Origin: Nocardioides lianchengensis
GTDB taxonomy: Bacteria > Actinomycetota > Actinomycetes > Propionibacteriales > Nocardioidaceae
Direction: 5' to 3'
Length of the DNA stretch: 64,000 nt
Assembly: GCF_900101465.1 (NCBI RefSeq)
Contig: NZ_FMZM01000002.1
Span: forward strand, 186,001 to 250,000
Shown here: positions 47,116-54,942 of the stretch, in pieces
How positions within the stretch are numbered: position 1 is the first letter of the stretch
Layout: each line of letters opens with the position of its first letter
Program-made: the position numbers and the translations under genes
Notes under the pieces: model-generated
The model's input: only the letters and a program-made list of their open reading frames with translations
What the model was told of the DNA's origin: nothing
The model's database searches: none

Positions 47116-47872
47116 CGGGCTCGATCCGGATCCACCCGGTCCAGCCCCGTTCGGCCAGGAGCTCCCGCAGCCGCTCGACCATCGGGTGCGAGGCGTCCGC
47201 CCAGGCGTCGAGCAGGTCCACGACCGTGTCGTCCGACATGGCCGCGACGTCGCCGGTCCCTCCCCCGGCGACGTACTCGGCCATCTGCTGGGCCATCAGG
47301 TCGGCCAGCTCGACCAGCCGGTCCTCGTCCAGGCCGTGCTCGATCAGCTCGCCGAGGATCCGGTAGAGGCGCACCGTGCGCGGGTCGTCGAGCTGGGCGT
47401 TCTTGTCCGCCATGAAGGAGCCCATCTGCTCGGGCCACCGCGCAGCGATGACGATCCAGGCGTCGCGCTCGCCCGCCACCATCGCCTCGGGTACGCCGAG
47501 GGACCGCAGCCGGTCGAGGTAGGCGACGACCGCGGGCGGCAGCGCGAGGCTGTCGCCCGCGGCCAGCCGGGCGATCCGCCGGCGGTGCTCCTGCAGCTCG
47601 CGCACCTGGGCCCGCAGCCGCCGGTCGAGGTCGGCCACCGCCGCCGCGAACTCCTCCTCGCCGGCCTCGAGCAGGTCCTGCACCCGAGCCAGCGGCACCC
47701 CGGCCTCGGCCAGCGTGCGGATCCGGACCAGGCGTACGACGTCCGGCGCCGTGTAGGTGCGGTAGCCGGAGGCGTCCCGCTCGGGCTCGGGCAGCAGCCC
47801 GACCTGGTGGTAGTGCCGCACGGCGCGGATGGTCACCCCGGAGTACGCCACCAGCTGGCCGATCGTCAGCAC
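47090..47872 (-). CDS. MerR family regulator (TipA-like)
   Basis: The 260-residue regulator has a MerR winged helix (MLTIGQLVAYSGVTIRAVRH, YHQVGLLPEPERDASGYRTY), a dimerisation helix and a large effector domain (130-255) with conserved Trp/Met positions (RWPEQMGSFMADKNAQLDD), resembling TipAS-type ligand-binding domains. It is the last gene of the ABC operon and lies four bases from the permease stop. The matching MerR dyad at 49449-49469 makes it the likely regulator of the exporter. Confidence 0.9.
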   Translation of the reverse strand: MLTIGQLVAYSGVTIRAVRHYHQVGLLPEPERDASGYRTYTAPDVVRLVRIRTLAEAGVPLARVQDLLEAGEEEFAAAVADLDRRLRAQVRELQEHRRRIARLAAGDSLALPPAVVAYLDRLRSLGVPEAMVAGERDAWIVIAARWPEQMGSFMADKNAQLDDPRTVRLYRILGELIEHGLDEDRLVELADLMAQQMAEYVAGGGTGDVAAMSDDTVVDLLDAWADASHPMVERLRELLAERGWTGWIRIEPATPPAPGP

Positions 47873-47876
47873 GCGC

Positions 47877-48665
47877 TCAGCCTGCCCGAGCCGCCGTGAA
47901 GAGGCGACGCGCCCCGGCGTACGACGCCACCGTGATCAGCACGCACCAGCTCACCGCCCACCCGGCCGCGTCGCCCGGGGACGTCCCGGCCAGGCAGGCG
48001 CGGAGAGTGTCGATCATCGGGGTGAACGGCTGGTTCTCGGCGACCCAGGCCAGGCCGGCGGGCATGGTGTCGGTCGGGACGAAGCCGCTGGAGAGGAACG
48101 GGAGCAGCACCAGGAACATCGGGGTGTTGCTCGCCGTCTCGACGCTGCCCGCGGCCAGGCCGAGCAGCAGGCAGAGCCAGGTGAACGCGACCGTCATCAG
48201 CAGGAGCAGGCCGAGCGCGCCCAGCCAGCCGCCGGGCCCGGCGTCCGGCCGGTAGCCGAGCAGCAGCGCGACGCCCAGCACCACGACCAGTGCGACCGCG
48301 GTCTGCACGAGCGCGCCGAGCACGTGACCGGTCAGCACCGACGCCTTCGCGATCGGCAGGGTGCGGAACCGGTCGATGATCCCCTCGGTGGCGTCCTTCG
48401 CGATGTGGATGGCGGTGCTGAGCGCCACCGAGGCCACCGTCATCACCAGGATCGCCGGCGAGATGTAGTCGAGGTAGTCGGCGCGTCCGTCGCCGCCCGG
48501 GAGTCCGGCGCCCATGGTGCCGCCGAAGACGTAGACGAAGAGCAGCAGCAGGAGCACCGGCTGCGCGATCAGCATGATCGTCAGCGACGGGTAGCGGCGC
48601 AGGTGCTTGAGCTGACGGCCCAGCATGGTGGCCGAGTCGCGGGCCGCGAGGGTCATCGTGCTCAT
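47877..48665 (-). CDS. ABC-2 permease (DrrB-like)
   Basis: The 262-residue membrane protein has six hydrophobic helices and DrrB/NodJ-type phrases [55 protein letters not shown] and [20 protein letters not shown]. The start overlaps the ATPase C-half stop by four bases (ATGA). With the ATPase it would form a daunorubicin-type exporter. The ligand is probably sensed by the MerR protein downstream. Confidence 0.92.
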   Translation of the reverse strand: MSTMTLAARDSATMLGRQLKHLRRYPSLTIMLIAQPVLLLLLFVYVFGGTMGAGLPGGDGRADYLDYISPAILVMTVASVALSTAIHIAKDATEGIIDRFRTLPIAKASVLTGHVLGALVQTAVALVVVLGVALLLGYRPDAGPGGWLGALGLLLLMTVAFTWLCLLLGLAAGSVETASNTPMFLVLLPFLSSGFVPTDTMPAGLAWVAENQPFTPMIDTLRACLAGTSPGDAAGWAVSWCVLITVASYAGARRLFTAARAG

Positions 48666-49006
48666 CGGGCCGCCTCCTGGTCCGGCTCCGGCGTGACGCC
48701 GTGCCCGGTCAGGGCGAGGAACACGTCGTCGAGCGTGTCGCCGCCGGCCCGGGCCTTCAGCTCCGCCGGCGCGCCCTCGGCGACCATCCGGCCGCCGTCG
48801 AGCAGCCCGACGGTGTCGGCGAGCTGGTCGGCCTCCTCGAGGTACTGGGTCGTCAACAGGACCGTCACCCCGCCGGCCACCAGCTCACGCACGATCCGCC
48901 ACAGGTCGCGGCGGCTGCGCGGGTCCAGCCCGGTGGTCGGCTCGTCGAGGAAGATGACCCGCGGCCGGGCCACCAGCGTCATGGCCAGGTCGAGGCGCCG
49001 CTTCAT
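48662..49006 (-). CDS. ABC ATPase, C-terminal half (split gene)
   Basis: This frame continues the DrrA-type ATPase begun at 49431 but in the -1 frame. It starts ATG 49006 with [20 protein letters not shown] and carries Walker B / D-loop [19 protein letters not shown] and switch region [21 protein letters not shown], then the short DrrA tail ending [16 protein letters not shown]. It holds no Walker A. It could be made by coupled reinitiation (ATGA) or by slippage on the G run at 49007-49011. On its own it cannot bind ATP normally. Confidence 0.8.
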   Translation of the reverse strand: MKRRLDLAMTLVARPRVIFLDEPTTGLDPRSRRDLWRIVRELVAGGVTVLLTTQYLEEADQLADTVGLLDGGRMVAEGAPAELKARAGGDTLDDVFLALTGHGVTPEPDQEAAR

Positions 49007-49431
49007 CCCCCGGAGTACGTCGCCGCCCGCCGGTCGGCCGCCTCGGTCAGGTCGAAGCGGGCCAGCAGCCCGTCGACCCGCGCGGCCCGATCGGAGCGGG
49101 GCAGGTGGGCCAGGTCGGCCATCAGGCGCAGGTTCTCGCGGCCGGTCAGCAGCTCGTCGATCGCGGAGAACTGGCCGGTCAGCCCGATCGAGCGGCGGAT
49201 CCCGTCGGGCTCGCGGCGGACGTCGTACCCGGCGACGCGGGCGGTGCCCGCGTCGGCGGTGGTGAGCGTGGACAGGATGCGGACCAGGGTGGTCTTGCCG
49301 GCGCCGTTGGGCCCGAGCAGGGCGTAGACGGTGCCGGTCGGCACGGTGAGGTCGAGGCCCGTCAGGACGGCGTGGTCGTCGTACGACCTGGCGATCCCGG
49401 CGACCTCGATCGCGGGGGTGGAAGGGGTCAT
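49003..49431 (-). CDS. ABC ATPase, N-terminal half (split by frameshift at signature motif)
   Basis: The 142-residue frame has the A-loop region SYDDHAVL, Walker [16 protein letters not shown] and Q-loop [15 protein letters not shown], then ends RRAATYSGG followed by TGA. Family members read on as [12 protein letters not shown]. Here the run is five G (plus-strand CCCCC, 49007-49011). A sixth G, or a -1 slip, would give SGGMKRR exactly and join the two frames. So this is a one-base deletion (mutation or sequencing error), a programmed frameshift, or a truly split ATPase. The operon is otherwise intact. Confidence 0.85.
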   Translation of the reverse strand: MTPSTPAIEVAGIARSYDDHAVLTGLDLTVPTGTVYALLGPNGAGKTTLVRILSTLTTADAGTARVAGYDVRREPDGIRRSIGLTGQFSAIDELLTGRENLRLMADLAHLPRSDRAARVDGLLARFDLTEAADRRAATYSGG

Positions 49432-49448
49432 GCGAGCAGCGTGCGGGG

Positions 49449-49469
49449 TTGACGCTGCGTCAGGGTCAA
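49449..49469 (-). promoter_or_regulatory. MerR/TipA-type operator of ABC-merR operon
   Basis: TTGACGCTG-CGT-CAGGGTCAA is a 9-3-9 inverted repeat with one mismatched pair, 18 bp before the ATPase start. Read on the minus strand it begins TTGACCCTGA, the usual MerR promoter form in actinobacteria, related to the 2249-2272 site. Confidence 0.6.
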
Positions 49470-49491
49470 GCCCCTTCCCGCCCCGTGCTTG

Positions 49492-50817
49492 CTACTCGAG
49501 CACCTGCGGCGCTGCGTCCTCGATCTCGTCCACCCAGTCCTCGGTGAACTCCGACCCCTGTCGCTGGGCCTCGCGGTCCTTCGCCTTGCCGGACCGGCCA
49601 CCGGCCCCGGCGCCGGACGCGGCACCGGCCCGTGAACCGGCCTTGCCCGCACCCGCGGCGGCACCGGCGCGTCGTCCGCCCGCCTTGCCCGCTCCGCCGG
49701 CGGTACGCGCGCCGCCTGCCTGCCCGGTCCCGGCGGCCGGTCCCCGGCCGAGCGCGCCGCTGGTCCCGGCCCGACCGCCCGCGCCGATCTGCCGGGCACT
49801 CCCGGCACCGGCCGACCGGCCGGTCGGGCTGCCGGCACTGCCGGTCGGGACCGCCGTCGGTCCGCCGCGCAGCCCACCGGCGGCGAGAGCACCGGCGCCG
49901 ATGCCGGCGGCACCGGCCGCGGCACCCGCACCGAGCCCGCCGGCCGACGCGGCCGGCGTCGGGCTGCCGAGCGCACCCGGACCGCCCGCGCCCGGTCCGG
50001 GCGTGACGGGGGTGTCCCCGGGGCCGAGAGCGCCTCCGCCACCGCCGCCGCCAGGAGGCACGGGTGTCGTGGGAGTCGTGGGAGTCGTCGGGGTCGTGGG
50101 GTTGGGCGGCTCGGTCTCCTCCGGGACGGGCACCTCGGTCGATCCGTCCCCGCCGCCGCCCGAGCCGTTCCCGCCTCCGCCTCCGCCCCCGCCTCCGCCG
50201 ACGTGGACAGGCGGAGTCGACCCTCCGCCGACCGGCATCCGTCCACCGGGGCCGGGCTGCTTCTCGTCTCGCGGGGGCGGCGGGATCTCGGTGTCGGGGA
50301 CGCCGTGGATCTTCTTCATCGTCTCGGCGGACGCGTCGTAGGTCAGGTCGAGCTGGTCCGCGGCCTTGCGGAAGGCCTCCTCGCGGTCGGCCACCGCACG
50401 CTCATACGCCTTCTGGTCGGCGCGGTCCTTGGCCTCGGCGCGCAGCGCCTCCTCGGATCCCGGGTCGGGGTGCGGCTTGGTCACCGGCGCCTTCGGGGCA
50501 TCGGACTCGCCCTTCCGCACGGCCTCGGCCGCGTAGACCGCCATCGCCGCGTTCGCGAGGGCCGTGCCCCCGTCGGTGAGGTGTTGGGCGCGCTTGCGCA
50601 TCCCAGCGGCGCTCTCGTCGAAGGCCTTGTGCATGGCCTCGGCCGTCAGGTGTCCGAGCTCTCCGGGCTCCACGGGCATCCGGGCGTTGGCCAGGTCGTC
50701 GGCGATGTTGTTGAGCAGGGCGGCGCAGTCCGCCCACTCCTTGGCGTCGGCGTCGATGAGCTCGGGCTTCGCGCCACTGAGCGCCTGCTGGAGTCGGAGC
50801 TCCTGGGGTCCGGCCAT
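49492..50817 (-). CDS. PPE/WXG-like protein with long Gly/Ala/Pro region (type VII substrate candidate)
   Basis: Start ATG 50817 lies in a TGATG junction with the upstream gene. Residues 1-170 are helical (ELRLQQALSGAKPELIDADA, KEWADCAALLNNIADDLANA, LTAEAMHKAFDESAAGMRKR), as in PPE/EspB-like substrates of type VII secretion. Residues 190-410 are low-complexity Gly, Pro, Thr and Ala. The C-terminus FTEDWVDEIEDAAPQVLE is acidic and resembles the conserved tail of some actinobacterial type VII proteins. No EccC or other machinery is in the window. Confidence 0.7.
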   Translation of the reverse strand: MAGPQELRLQQALSGAKPELIDADAKEWADCAALLNNIADDLANARMPVEPGELGHLTAEAMHKAFDESAAGMRKRAQHLTDGGTALANAAMAVYAAEAVRKGESDAPKAPVTKPHPDPGSEEALRAEAKDRADQKAYERAVADREEAFRKAADQLDLTYDASAETMKKIHGVPDTEIPPPPRDEKQPGPGGRMPVGGGSTPPVHVGGGGGGGGGGNGSGGGGDGSTEVPVPEETEPPNPTTPTTPTTPTTPVPPGGGGGGGALGPGDTPVTPGPGAGGPGALGSPTPAASAGGLGAGAAAGAAGIGAGALAAGGLRGGPTAVPTGSAGSPTGRSAGAGSARQIGAGGRAGTSGALGRGPAAGTGQAGGARTAGGAGKAGGRRAGAAAGAGKAGSRAGAASGAGAGGRSGKAKDREAQRQGSEFTEDWVDEIEDAAPQVLE

Positions 50818-51254
50818 CAGGAGTCTCCCTCGTCGTCGGAACCGGCGAGGTCCTCGGGGGACGGAGCCGCGCAGGTCGTGGGCTGCTGGTTGCGGAAGTC
50901 GGTGCCGCCGGCGCAGTCGAGGGCGGCATCCGTGCGCTGCTGGATGCGCGTGGTGTCCACCTGTGCGGTGTCGTCGGCGTCGACGACGAAGCGGCCGAAG
51001 TCGCGCACCCCGAGGTGGAAGTTCTGCAGTCCCGCGACCATCTCGTTGAGAGCCTCGACGACGTGCTGGTGGGCGGTCGAGGCGTGGTGGTCGAGATTGG
51101 CACCAGCGCCGGAGCCGCCGAACTTGCCGGCGGAGGCGTTCACGGGCTGCTGGCGGCTGAGCTTGGTCGAGTCGACCTCCAGCATCCGTTCGATCTTCGC
51201 GAGCAGCGCCTCGTCGACGCCGACTCCGCGCAGGATGTCCACAGCAGCGAGCAT
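50817..51254 (-). CDS. WXG100-like small helical protein
   Basis: The 145-residue protein starts at ATG 51254 behind AGGAGG. The central part has two helices joined by a turn (HHASTAHQHVVEALNEMVAG then LQNFHLGVRDFGRFVVDADD), the layout of WXG100/ESX helical hairpins, though the WXG itself is not evident. The acidic C-terminus ends DLAGSDDEGDS. It is coupled (TGATG) to the larger PPE-like gene, so the two probably form a heterodimer, as ESX partners do. Confidence 0.6.
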   Translation of the reverse strand: MLAAVDILRGVGVDEALLAKIERMLEVDSTKLSRQQPVNASAGKFGGSGAGANLDHHASTAHQHVVEALNEMVAGLQNFHLGVRDFGRFVVDADDTAQVDTTRIQQRTDAALDCAGGTDFRNQQPTTCAAPSPEDLAGSDDEGDS

Positions 51255-51430
51255 GGCGGTGCCTCCTCATCGAGCCCCGGGATGGTGACCTTCGGCTGTC
51301 CAACGCGGGCGAACGGGACGGGTCACGGCTGACGTGTCTGGAGATTCCCGGGACGGTGTGCGACCAAACCTGCGCGGGTATGCCTCCTCCATCGGATGTG
51401 AGACGACCCACTCGGGAGAGCGAGAGCTGC

Positions 51431-52093
51431 GTGAATCGACGACCTGGACCACTGCCTGCGGGGCGCCCTCGCCGCGCGCTCCGTACGACCGCCGGGTCGG
51501 TGCTCGTCGTACCGCTGCTGCTGGCTGGCTGCAGCGACAGCAGCTCGAGCCCCGAGGCTGACCCGACCGCCAGCTCGTCGGCCCCCGCACCTCCCACGAC
51601 CTCACCTGACGAGTCGGCGAGTACGACGCCGTCCACCTCGCCGACCCCGCCTCCGTCGACGGCACCGCCGGTGGACCCGAGCCGGCTGATGGTGGAGGAG
51701 GACGTCACCTTCACCTTCCCGGAGGGCTGGACGGTCGAGGAGAGCAACGTGTCCGCCGACATCTCCTCGGCGACCGACGGGACCACCGGGAGCCGGGTGT
51801 CGCTCAGCGACTCCCCCGACAGCGCCGCCCCCACGCTCGACCAGGCCGCGGAGAACGCCCTGAAGGCCTACGACGACCCGGCCCTCAAGCGCGTGGAGAA
51901 CGTCACGATGGGCGGCGGCGCCGAGGCCTATCAGATCCGCGGCAAGCGGGGGATGGCCGACTTCTGGGAGTTCGGCACCATCCACAACGGAGCTCGCGTC
52001 TACCTCGGCTTCACCCTCGCGCCGATGCTGTCGGCCCGGGAGAAGCGGGAGCTGATCGACTCAGTCCTCGCGTCCGCGCAGTGGGCGGCCTGA
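51431..52093 (+). CDS. lipoprotein
   Basis: GTG 51431 gives a 220-residue precursor with a basic N-terminus, hydrophobic core GSVLVVPLLL and lipobox LLAGC, so Cys would be lipidated and the protein anchored outside. A Ser/Thr/Pro linker (residues 40-75) leads to a folded domain (VTFTFPEGWTVEESNVSAD, GAEAYQIRGKRGMADFWEFG, RVYLGFTLAPMLSAREKREL) like the small LpqN/PsbP-type lipoprotein domains of actinobacteria. It is divergent from the WXG-like pair. Confidence 0.82.
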   Translation: MNRRPGPLPAGRPRRALRTTAGSVLVVPLLLAGCSDSSSSPEADPTASSSAPAPPTTSPDESASTTPSTSPTPPPSTAPPVDPSRLMVEEDVTFTFPEGWTVEESNVSADISSATDGTTGSRVSLSDSPDSAAPTLDQAAENALKAYDDPALKRVENVTMGGGAEAYQIRGKRGMADFWEFGTIHNGARVYLGFTLAPMLSAREKRELIDSVLASAQWAA

Positions 52094-52255
52094 CAGACGA
52101 GCCGCCGCTGACTGTCGAGATGCAGTGGAGACTGCCCGGTCGTAGGCGCCGGAGACTGCACGATCTGGCTTGTCTGGCCGGCGCGCGACGAGGTCGGATC
52201 GCGACAGCTCCCGGCAGACCGAAACTGCGTCAGTGGTTCCCACTAGCGTGATGCC

Positions 52256-52921
52256 ATGCCCGTTGCCCTCATCACCGGAGCTGCCCGCGTCAACAGCATC
52301 GCCGCAGGGGTTGCCCTGCGCCTACGAGCAGACGGGTGGGATGTCGCGACCAGCGACCTCGTTGCTGGTGACTATCCCTGCGACCTTGCCGACGCCCAGA
52401 GCACGAGCGCCTTGGTGAGGACCGTGGCGAAGGACCGAGGCCCGATCGAGGCCTTGATCCTCAGTCACGCTCACGGCGTCGAGAGCGGCATTCTCGATAC
52501 GACGGCTGAGAGCCTCGACCTCCACCTCGCCGTCAACGTGAGGGCGAGCATGTTGCTCATCGCCGAGTTTGCGCGGCAGGTGCCCTCGACGGGTGGAGCC
52601 ATCGTCGCGATGACGAGTGACCACGCGACCGGCAACCTTCCGTACGGCGCATCGAAGGGGGCCCTCGACAGGATCGTCATATCGGCGGCACGGGAGCTCG
52701 GCCCGAGCGGCGTATCCGCCAACGTGGTCAACCCCGGGCCCATCGACACCGGGTGGATGGACGACGAGACGAGGAATTCGGTCGCGGAGTACACACCCTT
52801 GGGGCGCCTGGGCACCCCCCGAGACATTGGGGGTGTCGTGTCGTTCCTGGTCTCGCAGGAAGGGCGCTGGGTGTCGGGCCAGCTGCTACAAACCGACGGG
52901 GCGTATTCGGCGCGCTACTGA
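52256..52921 (+). CDS. SDR family oxidoreductase
   Basis: The 221-residue short-chain dehydrogenase has a variant nucleotide loop (ALITGAARVNSIAAGVALRL), NNAG replaced by LSHAHG, and the catalytic block AMTSDHATGNLPYGASKGAL with Tyr and Lys. C-terminal GRLGTPRDIGGVVSFL and GQLLQTDGAYSARY are typical of ketoacyl-reductase-like SDRs. Substrate unknown. ATG 52256 is six bases after TAGCGT (52244-52249). The codon GC is lower than in neighbours, which hints at transfer. Confidence 0.88.
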   Translation: MPVALITGAARVNSIAAGVALRLRADGWDVATSDLVAGDYPCDLADAQSTSALVRTVAKDRGPIEALILSHAHGVESGILDTTAESLDLHLAVNVRASMLLIAEFARQVPSTGGAIVAMTSDHATGNLPYGASKGALDRIVISAARELGPSGVSANVVNPGPIDTGWMDDETRNSVAEYTPLGRLGTPRDIGGVVSFLVSQEGRWVSGQLLQTDGAYSARY

Positions 52922-53052
52922 CCCGGCAGGACCGCAACTGGTCAAGATAGGTCCTGTGCGATGGGACGGGCGGGCGAAGGTGGAGTCGCTCAGTCATGTA
53001 TTCATGCATCGAGTGGAACGAAACGTTCGCTACATCTCGACAGCCGCGCCGC

Positions 53053-54471
53053 TTAGTGCGCCATGTCGACGAACCGCGAGTAGTGGCCCTGGAAGGCGAC
53101 GGTGATGTCGCGGGTGGGGCCGTTGCGGTGCTTGGCGACGATCAGGTCGGCCTCGCCGGGGCGGGTCGACTCCTTCTCGTAGACGTCGTCGCGGTGGAGC
53201 AGGATGACCATGTCGGCGTCCTGCTCGATGGAGCCGGACTCACGCAGGTCGCTGACCATCGGCCGCTTGTCGGCGCGCTGCTCGGGACCACGGTTGAGCT
53301 GGGAGAGCGCGATGACCGGGACCTCTAGCTCCTTGGCCAGCAGCTTGATCTGGCGGGAGAACTCCGAGACCTCGAGCTGGCGGGACTCGACCTTCTTGCC
53401 CGACGACATGAGCTGGAGGTAGTCGATCACGATCAGCCGGAGGTCGTGGCGCTGCTTGAGGCGACGCGCCTTGGCCCGGATCTCCATCATCGTCATGTTG
53501 GGTGAGTCGTCGATGAACATCGGGGCCGACGAGACCTCGCCCATCTTGCGGGCCAGCTTCACCCAGTCGTCGTCGGTCATGTTGCCGTTGCGGATGTGGT
53601 TGAGCGGCACCTTGGCCTCGGCCGAGAGCAGTCGCATGGTGATCTCGGCGCGCGTCATCTCGAGGCTGAAGAAGCAGCTGGCCAGGTTGTTGTGGATCGA
53701 GGCGGCGCGGCAGAAGTCGAGGGCCAGGGTCGACTTGCCCATGGCAGGACGCGCCGCGACGATGATCATCTGGCCGGAGTGGAGACCGTTCGTGAGCTCG
53801 TCGAAGTCGGCGAAGCCGGTCGGGACGCCGTAGATGCCGGACTCACGGTTGCTGATCGCCTCGATCTCGTCGAGGACGCCGGTCATGATCTCGCTCAGCG
53901 GCGCGTAGTCCTCGCCGGTGCGCTTGTCGGCGACCTTGTAGACCTCGGCCTGGGCCTGGTCGACGACGTCGTCGACCTGACCCTCGCCGGCGTAGCCGAT
54001 CTGGACGATCTTGGTGCCGGCGTCGACCAGCCGGCGCAGGATCGCCTTCTCGCGCACGATCTCGGCGTAGTAACCGGCGTTGGCCGCGATCGGGACGTTC
54101 GCCGAGAGCGTGTGGAGGTACGACGCACCGCCGATGCGCTGGAGCTCGCCGCGACGCTGGAGCTCGGCAGCGACGGTGACCATGTCGACCGGCTCGCCCC
54201 GCCCGTAGAGGTCGATGATGCCGTCGTAGATGGTCTCGTGGGACGGGCGGTAGAAGTCGGTCCCGCGGATGTTCTCGGTGACGTCGGCGATGGCGTCCTT
54301 GGAGATGAGCATCGCGCCGAGCACCGACTGCTCGGCGGCCATGTCCTGGGGCGGGGTGCGGTCGCCCGGCGAGGTCGGCCGCTCGCCCGGGGCGTACGAG
54401 ACGGGGCCGTCGCCCCAGTCCTCGAACGACGGCTCCGGGAACTCTCGGCCGGACTGCTCGGTGACGCTCAA
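53053..54471 (-). CDS. dnaB: replicative DNA helicase
   Basis: DnaB, 472 residues from TTG 54471, chosen because GGGAGGG lies five bases upstream and longer starts would add unrelated sequence. The N-terminal domain (about 35-140: PPQDMAAEQSVLGAMLISKD) is followed by the RecA-like helicase domain with Walker A AARPAMGKSTLALDF, Walker B LIVIDYLQLMSS and the loop SGSIEQDADMVILLHRDD. No intein interrupts it. It unwinds DNA at replication forks with primase. It closes the rpsF-ssb-rpsR-rplI-MATE-dnaB synteny block. Confidence 0.97.
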   Translation of the reverse strand: MSVTEQSGREFPEPSFEDWGDGPVSYAPGERPTSPGDRTPPQDMAAEQSVLGAMLISKDAIADVTENIRGTDFYRPSHETIYDGIIDLYGRGEPVDMVTVAAELQRRGELQRIGGASYLHTLSANVPIAANAGYYAEIVREKAILRRLVDAGTKIVQIGYAGEGQVDDVVDQAQAEVYKVADKRTGEDYAPLSEIMTGVLDEIEAISNRESGIYGVPTGFADFDELTNGLHSGQMIIVAARPAMGKSTLALDFCRAASIHNNLASCFFSLEMTRAEITMRLLSAEAKVPLNHIRNGNMTDDDWVKLARKMGEVSSAPMFIDDSPNMTMMEIRAKARRLKQRHDLRLIVIDYLQLMSSGKKVESRQLEVSEFSRQIKLLAKELEVPVIALSQLNRGPEQRADKRPMVSDLRESGSIEQDADMVILLHRDDVYEKESTRPGEADLIVAKHRNGPTRDITVAFQGHYSRFVDMAH

Positions 54472-54942
54472 CGTGCCCTCCCACGATCGTGCCCGGATCG
54501 ACCTCGGATGATGGTGCCGAGGGTAGGGACGACCACCGACAGCGGCCGCCGCGGGCGACGGCGACCGGGGGACCGTACGACGTTCGCCTGGCCCGGCGAC
54601 ACCACCTTGTCCACAGGGCCTGGGGATAACTCGGTCGGGGGCGTGGACGACACGCACGGAGATGTGCACAGGATGGGGAGGACGCTGTGGACGACACGCC
54701 GCGCGACGCCGCCATCACCGCTCTGACCTGCGCAAACACGCTCCCCTGCGTGTGGAGGAAGAAATTCCCCTCGGGGCCTCGTTCACCTGACCGACATCTG
54801 GACGTAGCCCGTCGCCATGTCGACAAAGCGCCCGGCCCGACACTCCGTCCACAGGGTGATGTGGGTTATCCACCGCCGTCGATGACTAGTCATGTCGGGG
54901 CCAGAAGCCTTCGGTGGTCCTTACATGACTAGGCTCTCCTGG
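54472..54942. promoter_or_regulatory. dnaB-MATE intergenic region with DnaA-box-like sites
   Basis: These 471 bases between divergent genes contain no credible gene. They hold TTGTCCACA (54607-54615, the actinobacterial DnaA-box consensus), TCGTCCACA on the minus strand (54686-54694), CCGTCCACA (54845-54853) and TTATCCACC (54866-54874). The sites may allow DnaA to regulate dnaB. There is no dnaA or dnaN nearby, so this is not shown to be an origin. Confidence 0.45.
54882..54893. promoter_or_regulatory. palindrome upstream of MATE gene
   Basis: ATGACTAGTCAT is a perfect 12-bp palindrome. A half-site, ATGACTAG, recurs at 54925-54932, overlapping the TAGGCT -10 box (54930-54935) of the MATE gene. 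This arrangement suits a repressor. The binding protein is unknown. Confidence 0.4.

Noticed and set aside
53053-54471. Intein in dnaB, common in actinobacteria
   Set aside because: The reading frame is continuous through Walker A and the length is normal.
54472-54942. Considered as the chromosomal origin
   Set aside because: There is no dnaA or dnaN, only four degenerate boxes and no AT-rich unwinding region. Better read as dnaB regulation.
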